Shown here piece after piece: positions 1 through 5,143 of a DNA stretch of 5,635 nt. The translations under genes were made by a program, and so were the position numbers. Below the pieces are notes generated by a model, which was not told the DNA's origin, searched no databases, and saw only the letters and a program-made list of their open reading frames with translations. This DNA comes from Alphaproteobacteria bacterium (GTDB lineage Bacteria > Pseudomonadota > Alphaproteobacteria > UBA8366 > JADFVY01), in assembly GCA_029881615.1 (NCBI GenBank), contig JAOUMF010000162.1, positions 1 through 5,635 on the forward strand, given 5' to 3'. Position 1 is the stretch's first letter. Every line of letters begins with the position of its first letter.

Positions 1-1257
1 GGAATCGCTATCCGAGCTGTCGCTGTCCGAGCCGCCGCTGTCCGAGCCGCCGTTGTCCGAGCCGCCGTTGTCCGAGCTGCCGCTATCCGAACTGCCCGAC
101 GTGTCTGTGTCTCCGCCGTCGGCATAGGGGTTGGGTAAGACTTCATCGTCATCGCCGCCGTCGCCGTTGCCGCCACCGCCACCGCCACTGTCGCCGCTGT
201 CGCCATAGGGATTGTCGGGTACGGAGTCGTCGCCGTCGCTGTCGCCACTGCTGCCGCCGGGTGCGGTGCCCTGGTTGCCGACGGCTGTTTCCTGCGTTAC
301 ATCGCCGGTCACGGCGCGAATGACGACGGAATTGCCGGTGGCCACATTGGTGACGATCGTGACCGGTTGAACCGGCATGGCGGGATTGTTTGGGCTGATC
401 TCGGTGCCCTGGGTGATTACCACGCCGCCCTGGCGGAAGCTGATACCGACCACATCCCTGACCTGGCCCGACGGGCTGAGATAATTTGCGGTGACATTGA
501 CGACACCGGGAGTCCCTGACGGCGAAACGAAGGTAGTCCGTAATTCACCGGTGTTCAGCCGCTCGCTCTTCACACCGGGCGATGTGCCGTAGGCCGCCGC
601 GCCGGCCAAGCCTGGAGTCGAGGCTTTCCCCGGCGCGGTACCCAGCGCGGAATCCACGCGGCTTTCGCCCGGTTGCAGGGAGACCTTGCCGGAACCGGCG
701 CCAAGCGCCGCACCGGGATTCTGGATGTTCAATTCGGGCTGCTGGGCGCCAGGCGTTCCGGGCGCCGCGCCCGCCTTCGTGCCGCCAAGTTGCGGAGCGA
801 GTTCCATGCCCATCAACGAGTCGATATTCGTATCGCGCTGCAAATCGTCCATTTGGCGCAGATCCTTGCCGGCCGTTATCGCGCCTGGCGCGATGGGCGT
901 GGGGATCGCGGCCTTGCCCGTGGGCGCTGGAATGTTCGGGGTAATCGTCGTTCCCTGCGGTTTGGGCGCGCCCGGCGCCAGCTTGTCTTGCAAGGACGCC
1001 GGTGGCGGGGCCGTGACCGCCGGCGAAACCGGCTTCAGGCCGCCCGGTGGAAGGGGGGCGGGCGGTATGGCGCCGGGCGGCGCGATCGCGGTCGGTGGGG
1101 CAATGCCGGCCGGTGGCGGCGGGATGAGCAGCGGCGCTGTTCCGCCGGGCGCGGTCTGTATCGCGCCGGGCTTGCTGTCCGCCGACGCGGCGGTCGCCGG
1201 CCCCGCTGAAGCGATCAACACGCCCAATGCGGCGCCGCAAAACAGGGCCTTCTTCAT
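1..1257 (-). CDS. Exported Pro/Ala-rich protein with acidic Gly/Ser/Asp repeat tail (3' end missing)
   Basis: This reading frame is open from an ATG at 1257 down to base 1 (419 codons) and leaves the window without a stop, so the C-terminus is unknown. A well-placed AAGGAAGG lies just upstream. Residues 1-26 look like a Sec signal peptide: KK at 2-3, a hydrophobic core at about 4-18, and a probable cut after ATA (23) or ASA (26). Residues about 28-125 are a Pro/Ala/Gly-rich, probably extended or disordered segment. Residues about 230-325 are richer in Val, Thr and Ile and look like a small beta-rich domain that I do not recognise. From about 336 the chain is strongly acidic, with DSDGDD at 339-344, two NPYxD motifs (349-353 and 376-380), a run of six glycines (358-363), and a pentapeptide repeat of type G-[GS]-S-D-[SN] from 388 to the edge. 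It is probably periplasmic or surface-exposed. The function is unknown; a calcium-binding or spacer role for the tail is only a guess. It is divergent from the methyltransferase gene. Confidence 0.82.
   Translation of the reverse strand, partial: MKKALFCGAALGVLIASAGPATAASADSKPGAIQTAPGGTAPLLIPPPPAGIAPPTAIAPPGAIPPAPLPPGGLKPVSPAVTAPPPASLQDKLAPGAPKPQGTTITPNIPAPTGKAAIPTPIAPGAITAGKDLRQMDDLQRDTNIDSLMGMELAPQLGGTKAGAAPGTPGAQQPELNIQNPGAALGAGSGKVSLQPGESRVDSALGTAPGKASTPGLAGAAAYGTSPGVKSERLNTGELRTTFVSPSGTPGVVNVTANYLSPSGQVRDVVGISFRQGGVVITQGTEISPNNPAMPVQPVTIVTNVATGNSVVIRAVTGDVTQETAVGNQGTAPGGSSGDSDGDDSVPDNPYGDSGDSGGGGGGNGDGGDDDEVLPNPYADGGDTDTSGSSDSGSSDNGGSDNGGSDSGGSDSDSSDSDS
11..100 (-). repeat. In-frame 15-bp tandem repeat (pentapeptide-coding)
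   Basis: Six consecutive 15-bp units begin at 11, 26, 41, 56, 71 and 86. On the plus strand each starts with TCCGA, and the consensus is TCCGAGCCGCCGYTG. The units at 41 and 56 are identical, the others differ at a few bases, and the last is degenerate. Because the unit is five codons long, gain or loss of units keeps the reading frame. On the minus strand the array encodes repeats such as GGSDS and GGSDN in the acidic tail of the exported protein. The pattern decays towards base 1 but may resume beyond the edge. Confidence 0.85.
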
Positions 1258-1263
1258 TGCCAA

Positions 1264-1271
1264 CCTTCCTT
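1264..1271 (-). promoter_or_regulatory. Ribosome binding site for the exported protein gene
   Basis: On the minus strand AAGGAAGG lies 6 nt before the ATG at 1257. This purine-rich Shine-Dalgarno, followed at once by a signal peptide, fixes the start. No other in-frame ATG nearby would leave a complete signal peptide. Confidence 0.7.
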
Positions 1272-1330
1272 GCCAGGTATCCGCCGGGGAAAACAAGCGC
1301 CGATAATGCCTCAGACCGCCTTGGCGCGCG

Positions 1331-1356
1331 TCACCCGAACGGGCGATGTCGGGTGA
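1331..1356. promoter_or_regulatory. Perfect 8-bp inverted repeat, possible operator or hairpin
   Basis: TCACCCGA (1331-1338) and its exact reverse complement TCGGGTGA (1349-1356) are separated by 10 bp, so the arm centres are 18 bp apart. Immediately to the right is a second inverted repeat, TTCCC (1358-1362) with GGGAA (1369-1373). Lying between divergent genes, the pair could bind a dimeric regulator. In RNA it could form a leader stem-loop about 90 nt before the methyltransferase start. There is no T-run, so a terminator is unlikely. The regulatory role is inferred. Confidence 0.35.
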
Positions 1357-1446
1357 TTTCCCGCGCCGGGGAAGGCGGCATGTCCAGCCGCGCCGCGCCG
1401 ATCCGTCGCAGAGCATTGCGGCGCCCGGCGGGGTAGGGTTTGCGTC

Positions 1447-2061
1447 ATGGCGCACAGCATGTATCGATCGATCGCCCGTTTCTATGACCTGCTTGACCTG
1501 CCGTTCGAGCGGGGGCGCTATGCGCCGATCCGGCCGGTGATGTTCGCGGGGCTGTCGGGGCGGCTGCTGGATGCCGGGGTGGGCACCGGTCGCAACATGG
1601 CCTTTTATCCGGCCGGCGCGGACGTTACCGGCATCGACCTCAGAGCCGCCATGCTGTCGCGTGCGGCCGCGCGGCGTGAAAGGCTGGGTGTCGCGGTGGA
1701 GTTGCTGGAGTGCGATGTCTGCGATACGCGGTTGCCCGACGGCCATTTCGACGCCGCTGTCGCCACCTTTCTGTTCTGCGTGCTGGACCATGGCCTGCAA
1801 TTGCCGGCGCTGAAGGAACTGGCCCGGATCGTCAAGCCCGGCGGCGAAATCCGCATCCTAGAATATCAATATTCGCCGCGGCCGTGGAAGCGCTTTGTCA
1901 TGCGTCTCTGGGCGCCGTGGGTGCGTTTCGCCTATGGCGCCAGTTTCGACCGCAATACCGAGCAGTATCTGCCCGAAGCCGGCCTCGAAATCATCGAGGA
2001 GCGCTATCTGTTCGAGGATATCATCAAGTTGATCGTCGCGCGAACGCCCGGGCGGGAGTGA
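1447..2061 (+). CDS. Class I SAM-dependent methyltransferase
   Basis: This 204-residue protein has the Rossmann-type methyltransferase core (Methyltransf_11/25-like). Motif I is LLDAGVGTG at 40-48, the glycine-rich SAM-binding loop. The acidic residue after strand beta2 is D64 in TGIDL, expected to contact the ribose. CD at 89-90 fits the adenine-contacting acidic position. The strand-beta4 segment is FDAAVATFLFCVLD at 101-114, and the post-beta4 motif is KPGGEIRILEY at 130-140. The N-terminal YRSIARFYDLLDLPFE resembles the lead-in helix of UbiE and PmtA-type enzymes, so quinone or phospholipid (phosphatidylethanolamine) methylation is possible, but nothing here fixes the substrate. No signal peptide or membrane segment is seen, so it is probably cytosolic. 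A weak GGGGTAGGG precedes the ATG at 1447; an alternative ATG at 1459 would cost four residues. The gene stands alone, divergent from the exported protein and convergent with the barrel gene. Confidence 0.88.
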   Translation: MAHSMYRSIARFYDLLDLPFERGRYAPIRPVMFAGLSGRLLDAGVGTGRNMAFYPAGADVTGIDLRAAMLSRAAARRERLGVAVELLECDVCDTRLPDGHFDAAVATFLFCVLDHGLQLPALKELARIVKPGGEIRILEYQYSPRPWKRFVMRLWAPWVRFAYGASFDRNTEQYLPEAGLEIIEERYLFEDIIKLIVARTPGRE

Positions 2062-2084
2062 TCCGCCCGGGTGTTGGCCGTTTT
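2043..2084 (+). terminator. Rho-independent terminator overlapping the methyltransferase stop codon
   Basis: A 13-bp stem, AACGCCCGGGCGG at 2043-2055 with CCGCCCGGGTGTT at 2063-2075, contains one G-U pair and closes on a very short loop that holds the TGA stop (2059-2061). A TTTT run at 2081-2084 follows after five bases. The T-run is only on the plus-strand 3' side, so it best serves the methyltransferase gene. The stem itself lies just beyond the convergent barrel gene's end and could also help stop that transcript. Coding and terminator sequence overlap here. Confidence 0.7.
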
Positions 2085-2086
2085 GT

Positions 2087-2752
2087 TCAGTTGAACGGGA
2101 CGCGAATGCCCAGCTCGATGCTGTCGCTGCGCAGGCCCTGCTGCTGGAACGGCACGCCGCCGACCGTGGCAAGATTGAAATTATGCGTCCGCAGATGTCG
2201 ATACCCGATGTAATATTCGCCGGCGCCGTCGGAATCGAAGGTCAGCCCCACGGTTCCCGACCAGACGATCGCATAGTCGGATTCCGCGACAAATTGCGCC
2301 CCGGGCGTGCACAAGGTGCAAATGTTTTCGTAATAGTCGGCAGAGAGGCTGGCGATCCCGCCGGCAATTCCCACATAGGGCCGGAAGGCGCTTTCCCCAC
2401 CGAATTCCATGGCGACCTGGGTGGTCAGCGCATAGTAATCCACGTCGCCCTCATAGTCGGTCGCCGGCAATGTGGCACCCCCGATCGGGTTCAGGTTGTT
2501 GAGGAAAAAGGTGTGTTCCTCATATTGCATTTCGACCATCACCGGACCCACGCGAACACCGGCGCCGATGGAATAGCCCAACTGCATCCCCATATCCGTG
2601 GCAAAGCCGCCGGTGGTGGTGTCGTCATAGGGCTGACCCGCCGATATATCGAGCGATACGAAGGGGGTGAAGGATTCGGCGGCGGCCGCGCCATGGGCAA
2701 CGATCATGCTTGCGGCCGCCAACGCGGCCGCGCGAAGGCGGAATAATGACAT
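2087..2752 (-). CDS. Small outer-membrane beta-barrel protein (OmpA/Omp25-like porin family)
   Basis: This 221-residue protein has a clear Sec signal peptide (Arg at 5 and 7, Ala-rich core, probable cut after AAA at 25), leaving about 196 residues, the usual size of an eight-strand outer-membrane barrel. The mature part is rich in aromatic and glycine residues in alternating patterns: FTPFVSLDISAG (28-39), FRPYVGIAGGIAS (123-135), EYYIGYRHL (179-187) and the last strand SIELGIRVPF (211-220). It best fits the 'outer membrane beta-barrel protein' family (OMP_b-brl type), with no specific transport role recognisable. Two oddities: a loop cysteine pair, C145 and C148, that could form a disulfide, and a final Asn after Phe220, whereas the classical C-terminal sorting signal ends in an aromatic residue. 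A weak AGGG lies 10 nt before the ATG at 2752. It is convergent with the methyltransferase gene. Confidence 0.85.
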   Translation of the reverse strand: MSLFRLRAAALAAASMIVAHGAAAAESFTPFVSLDISAGQPYDDTTTGGFATDMGMQLGYSIGAGVRVGPVMVEMQYEEHTFFLNNLNPIGGATLPATDYEGDVDYYALTTQVAMEFGGESAFRPYVGIAGGIASLSADYYENICTLCTPGAQFVAESDYAIVWSGTVGLTFDSDGAGEYYIGYRHLRTHNFNLATVGGVPFQQQGLRSDSIELGIRVPFN

Positions 2753-2883
2753 AATGAATAAACCCTGATGATTATCTATGATAAAAAAATCATACTAGCA
2801 CTTACAAACGCCGGGCGGTAGCCATTTTTGGTGCCCTTGAGTTGTTTGTCGGGTCTTCACTTTAAGGCCGAACCCGGGGTTTC
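2753..2883. other. Spacer between reductase and barrel genes
   Basis: This 131-bp minus-strand spacer holds the promoter candidate at 2778-2807. Near the reductase end, a short 5-bp stem (GGGGT at 2876-2880 with ACCCC at 2886-2890) spans the reductase stop codon but has no following T-run. I see no strong terminator for the reductase gene, so some read-through into the barrel gene is possible. No small gene is apparent. Confidence 0.4.
2778..2807 (-). promoter_or_regulatory. Candidate promoter of the outer-membrane barrel gene
   Basis: On the minus strand TTGTAA (2807-2802, 4 of 6 matches to a sigma-70 -35 box) and TATCAT (2783-2778, 5 of 6 to a -10 box) are 18 bp apart, in a strikingly AT-rich patch in an otherwise GC-rich window. 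A 6-bp inverted repeat, TATGAT at 2777-2782 and ATCATA at 2789-2794, overlaps the -10 region and could be an operator, or simply reflect the AT-rich composition. The start of transcription would be about 20 nt before the ATG. Confidence 0.4.
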
Positions 2884-3909
2884 TTACCCCACGCGAACGG
2901 GCCGTCCCGTTATCGGGTAGGCCGGGTCGGAATAGCCGGGGGTGGAGGGGTGGCCCGGGGAAACCAGGCTGTTCAACAGGGCTTCGTCTGCGGCGGTGAA
3001 TTCCTGGCGCAGGCTGGCCAGATAGCCTTCCCACTGTTCCACCGTGCGCGGGCCCGCCAGCACGCTGGTGACCAGGTTGTTGTTCAGCACCCATAGCAGG
3101 GCGTAATCCCCCGGCGTCATGCCGCGCGCCCTGGCATGTTCGGTCAGTCTGGTCGCGATTTCCAGGGATTCCGGGCGGAATTCGGTTTCCATCATGCGCT
3201 TGTCGGCGCGGCCGGCGCGGCTTTCCTCGTCGGGGGCGGCGCCCGGCGCGTATTTCCCGGTCAGCACGCCGCGGGCCAGCGGCGAATAGGGCACCACGCC
3301 GATGCCATACCGGTCGCAGGCCGGCAGCACTTCCACCTCGGGCGTGCGGTCCATGGCGTTGTAGTAGGGCTGGCAGACCACGGGGCGCGACAGGCCCATG
3401 GCGTCGGCGATCCGCACCGCGTCGGCGATCATCCAGCCGCGGAAGTTGGAAATCCCCCAATAGCGAGCCTTGCCCATGGCGATGATGTCGGCCACCGCCG
3501 ACAGCGTTTCCTCCAGCGGTGTTTCCAGGTCGGGCTTGTGCAGGTACCAGATGTCCACATAGTCGGTGCCCAGCCGTTCCAGGCTGGCGTCGATCACCTG
3601 CATCAGCCATTTGCGCCCCAGCCCGCCATCATTGAGGCCGGCCTTGCCGGGATTGCCCGCCTTGGTGGCCAGCACCCATTTGTCGCGATCCTCGGCGATA
3701 TGTTTGCCGGTGATGCGTTCGGACTCGCCGCCGGCATAAACATCCGCGGTATCGATGAAGTTGACGCCGGAATCGCGGGCGATGGAGACGATCCGGCTGG
3801 CGGCGCGCGTGTCGGTGCGGTCGCCGAACATCATCGTGCCCAGGCAGAGGCGCGATACCTTCAGGCCGCTCTGGCCCAGATTGCGATAGTCCATGATAAG
3901 TGCCGTCAT
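2884..3909 (-). CDS. Aldo/keto reductase
   Basis: This 341-residue, probably cytosolic, NADPH-dependent oxidoreductase of the aldo/keto reductase superfamily would reduce aldehydes or ketones to alcohols on a TIM-barrel fold. The catalytic tetrad is complete: D53 and Y58 in FIDTADVY, K83 in ATKAG, and H124 in YLHKPD. Other family hallmarks are GISNF at 152-156, the cofactor-binding loop PYSPLARGVLTGKY at 207-220, and the C-terminal nucleotide-contact segment LAGPRTVEQ at 284-292. The length fits the family of bacterial YajO/IolS-like reductases; the substrate cannot be told. The ATG at 3909 gives the longest form, but the family usually begins at a sequence like MDYRNLGQSGLKVS, which points to the second ATG at 3894 (residue 6). 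Neither start has a good Shine-Dalgarno. It follows the lipoprotein genes in the same direction but has its own promoter candidate. Confidence 0.92.
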   Translation of the reverse strand: MTALIMDYRNLGQSGLKVSRLCLGTMMFGDRTDTRAASRIVSIARDSGVNFIDTADVYAGGESERITGKHIAEDRDKWVLATKAGNPGKAGLNDGGLGRKWLMQVIDASLERLGTDYVDIWYLHKPDLETPLEETLSAVADIIAMGKARYWGISNFRGWMIADAVRIADAMGLSRPVVCQPYYNAMDRTPEVEVLPACDRYGIGVVPYSPLARGVLTGKYAPGAAPDEESRAGRADKRMMETEFRPESLEIATRLTEHARARGMTPGDYALLWVLNNNLVTSVLAGPRTVEQWEGYLASLRQEFTAADEALLNSLVSPGHPSTPGYSDPAYPITGRPVRVG

Positions 3910-3940
3910 TAATGGAATAGGGACCGTGGGAATATGGCGA

Positions 3941-3968
3941 ACTTTAGCAGGTCGCGGCCCCCGGTCAA
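3941..3968 (-). promoter_or_regulatory. Candidate promoter of the aldo/keto reductase gene
   Basis: On the minus strand TTGACC (3968-3963, 5 of 6 matches to a -35 box) and TAAAGT (3946-3941, 4 of 6 to a -10 box) are 16 bp apart. This gives a leader of roughly 25-40 nt, depending on which ATG is used. It begins seven bases after the stem-loop that ends the lipoprotein gene, suggesting that the reductase is a separate transcription unit. Confidence 0.42.
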
Positions 3969-3974
3969 TCCACC

Positions 3975-4012
3975 CCCGCGCCCCGGCCGCTTCATTGCAG
4001 CCGGGACGCGGG
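3975..4012 (-). terminator. Conserved stem-loop after lipoprotein copy A
   Basis: Arms CCCGCGCCCCGGC (3975-3987) and GCCGGGACGCGGG (4000-4012) form a 13-bp stem with a 12-nt loop, beginning 7 bp beyond the stop codon. The single non-Watson-Crick position (3981 with 4006) is a G-U pair in the minus-strand transcript. No T-run follows, so it may be a weak terminator, an RNA-stabilising 3' hairpin or a Rho-associated element. A nearly identical element follows the neighbouring paralogue at 5099-5136. Confidence 0.5.
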
Positions 4013-4292
4013 TTCCGGGTTATGGCGTCACGGCAGGGGCGGCGAAGCCGCCCAGGAACTGGACGTCCTCGGTGCCGGCGCTGGTGGTCGTCACCGTGCC
4101 GCTGGTGTCGAAATAGCCGGCGACCTCGTCCGCCGCCGGGCCGTAGAAGGCGCCGGCCATGGTTCCGGTCAGGGCCGTGTCGGCGGCGCCGGCCATGCCG
4201 GTCAGGTCGGTCGAGACCGTGCCGAGGAACTCGTTGCCTTCGATCGTACCGGTGCCGGTCATGGTCGCCACGCCGCCGGAATAGATTGCCTG
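3975..4292 (-). repeat. Tandem gene duplication, 3' block of copy A (partner 5099-5413)
   Basis: The 3' hairpin, the stop-codon region and the last 90 or so codons of copy A recur at 5099-5413, offset by 1124 bp at the hairpin and 1121 bp upstream of a 3-bp indel near the stop. Stretches such as the GTAGAAGGCGCCGGCCATG around 4144-4162 are identical in both. Before this block the two genes still align but diverge clearly. Confidence 0.75.
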
Positions 4293-5072
4293 GCCGCCGT
4301 CGGTGACGCCGCCCGCAAGGATGAAGAGCAACCCCGAAAGACCGACTGTGTTCGTCAAACTCCCGAAATCGGCGGTGATGGTTACGGCGCCCTCACCCAT
4401 CGGGGATTGTTTGCCGGCGCCGCGGTGCAGGACTGCCTTGGACGCACCCTGATAGCGCGCGCTGCCGGTATTTGGCATGCCGCCGACGGGCGTGCGCAGC
4501 CCGATATGGCTGAGAAGGAAAGCTGTCGAACTGTCCGTTGCGGTATTCAGTTCGTACGAGATCAGAGCGAAGCGGCCGTATCTGGTTATGTTTTCTTCAA
4601 AGTCGCCCGCGCCAAGATACATCAGGCCGATCCGGGTGTCGGGGGGCGCGTCGCAGGCCGGCCCGAGGGCGCCGCAAGTATAAGCGCCCGAATAGTTCCA
4701 GTTCGGGACATATTCCGTGCCGCCGATGTTGAACGTCCAGTAGCCGGCCGCGCTGTCATATTTGAGCGTTGGGCTGATCGTCGGGGGCGTAATCGTGTTG
4801 CCGCCGGCCCCAACGTATATTGACGACGAGTCGAACTGCCAGACACCAGGGGCGGCGGCGAGATAGTCATCGATCCCGCCCTTCGTGCCCGCCGGCATTA
4901 CGATCGGCATTACGTAGGGGTCGGCCGCGCCGCCCGTGCCGGTGACCGCGCCCATATCCAGTGTGGTACCGCCGCCGTTCCCGCCGCCGCCGAAACAGCC
5001 CGAGAGCCCCAGAGCGGCCACCGCCATGGCGAGGTATTTACCCGTCCCGCAGCTGCGTACAGATGCTATCAT
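4020..5072 (-). CDS. TbpB-beta-barrel-like surface lipoprotein (copy A, complete)
   Basis: This 350-residue lipoprotein has a lipobox, LSGC, with Cys26 as the lipidated residue, after a signal peptide with Arg6 and Lys12. Residue +2 is Phe, not Asp, which fits outer-membrane sorting by Lol. A Gly-rich tether (27-35) follows. The C-terminal part carries the signature of the transferrin-binding-protein-like beta-barrel domain (TbpB_B_D type): GNEFLGTVS at 279-287 and AGAFYGPAADEVAGYF at 306-321, then a final strand ending FLGGFA at 339-344. C133 and C140 could form a small disulfide loop. Proteins of this fold bind transferrin, haem carriers or other host factors in pathogens; in environmental alphaproteobacteria the ligand is usually unknown, and none can be read here. 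No TonB receptor and no Slam translocator gene is visible nearby. An AAGGAGA 5 nt before the ATG makes the start secure. A paralogue lies directly upstream. Confidence 0.85.
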   Translation of the reverse strand: MIASVRSCGTGKYLAMAVAALGLSGCFGGGGNGGGTTLDMGAVTGTGGAADPYVMPIVMPAGTKGGIDDYLAAAPGVWQFDSSSIYVGAGGNTITPPTISPTLKYDSAAGYWTFNIGGTEYVPNWNYSGAYTCGALGPACDAPPDTRIGLMYLGAGDFEENITRYGRFALISYELNTATDSSTAFLLSHIGLRTPVGGMPNTGSARYQGASKAVLHRGAGKQSPMGEGAVTITADFGSLTNTVGLSGLLFILAGGVTDGGQAIYSGGVATMTGTGTIEGNEFLGTVSTDLTGMAGAADTALTGTMAGAFYGPAADEVAGYFDTSGTVTTTSAGTEDVQFLGGFAAPAVTP

Positions 5073-5077
5073 TCCGT

Positions 5078-5084
5078 TCTCCTT
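5078..5084 (-). promoter_or_regulatory. Strong ribosome binding site of lipoprotein copy A
   Basis: On the minus strand AAGGAGA lies 5 nt before the ATG at 5072, a near-consensus Shine-Dalgarno. It lies about 15 nt after the hairpin that ends copy B. That leaves no room for a full promoter between hairpin and start, so copy A is probably translated from a transcript that begins within or upstream of copy B. Confidence 0.75.
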
Positions 5085-5098
5085 ATGCGATGGAACAG

Positions 5099-5136
5099 CC
5101 CGCGCCCCGGCCGTTCTATTGCAGCCGGGGCGCGGG
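5099..5136 (-). terminator. Conserved stem-loop between lipoprotein copies B and A
   Basis: A perfect 13-bp stem, CCCGCGCCCCGGC (5099-5111) with GCCGGGGCGCGGG (5124-5136) and a 12-nt loop, starts 7 bp after the copy B stop and ends 26 bp before the copy A start. It is the counterpart of the element at 3975-4012, with the same spacing to the stop codon. Without a T-run it may act as a partial terminator or as a processing and stability element that sets the ratio of the two lipoproteins. Confidence 0.55.
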
Positions 5137-5143
5137 TTCCGGG

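Larger units (their letters stand above)
1258..1446. other. Divergent intergenic spacer
   Basis: These 189 bp separate the start codons of the exported protein gene (minus) and the methyltransferase gene (plus), so promoters for both should lie here or overlap the gene starts. I found no convincing paired -35/-10 boxes in either direction. A GATAAT at 1302-1307 on the plus strand resembles a -10 box but has no partner at the right distance. The spacer contains two adjacent inverted repeats (1331-1356 and 1358-1373). Short open frames crossing it show no gene-like features. Confidence 0.5.

Noticed and set aside
11..100. CRISPR-like array of short repeats
   Set aside because: The 15-bp units abut without spacers and encode an in-frame pentapeptide repeat, so this is a coding tandem repeat.
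1230..1257. Lipoprotein signal in the exported protein (Cys7)
   Set aside because: Cys7 comes before the hydrophobic core and no lipobox surrounds it; the peptide looks like an ordinary Sec signal.
686..1306. Long plus-strand open frames (also 582-944 and 673-1209) and a minus-strand frame at 545-1240
   Set aside because: They overlap the exported protein frame, which has a signal peptide, a good ribosome binding site and an uninterrupted frame to the edge. The others are Arg/Gly/Pro-rich readings of GC-rich DNA without domain features.
2183..2746. Plus-strand open frame opposite the barrel gene
   Set aside because: The minus-strand frame has a signal peptide and beta-barrel pattern; the plus-strand product shows no recognisable feature.
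2795..3912. Open frames at 2795-3610 (minus) and 3136-3912 (plus)
   Set aside because: Both lie over the aldo/keto reductase, whose tetrad and cofactor motifs are complete; the others are composition-driven shadows.
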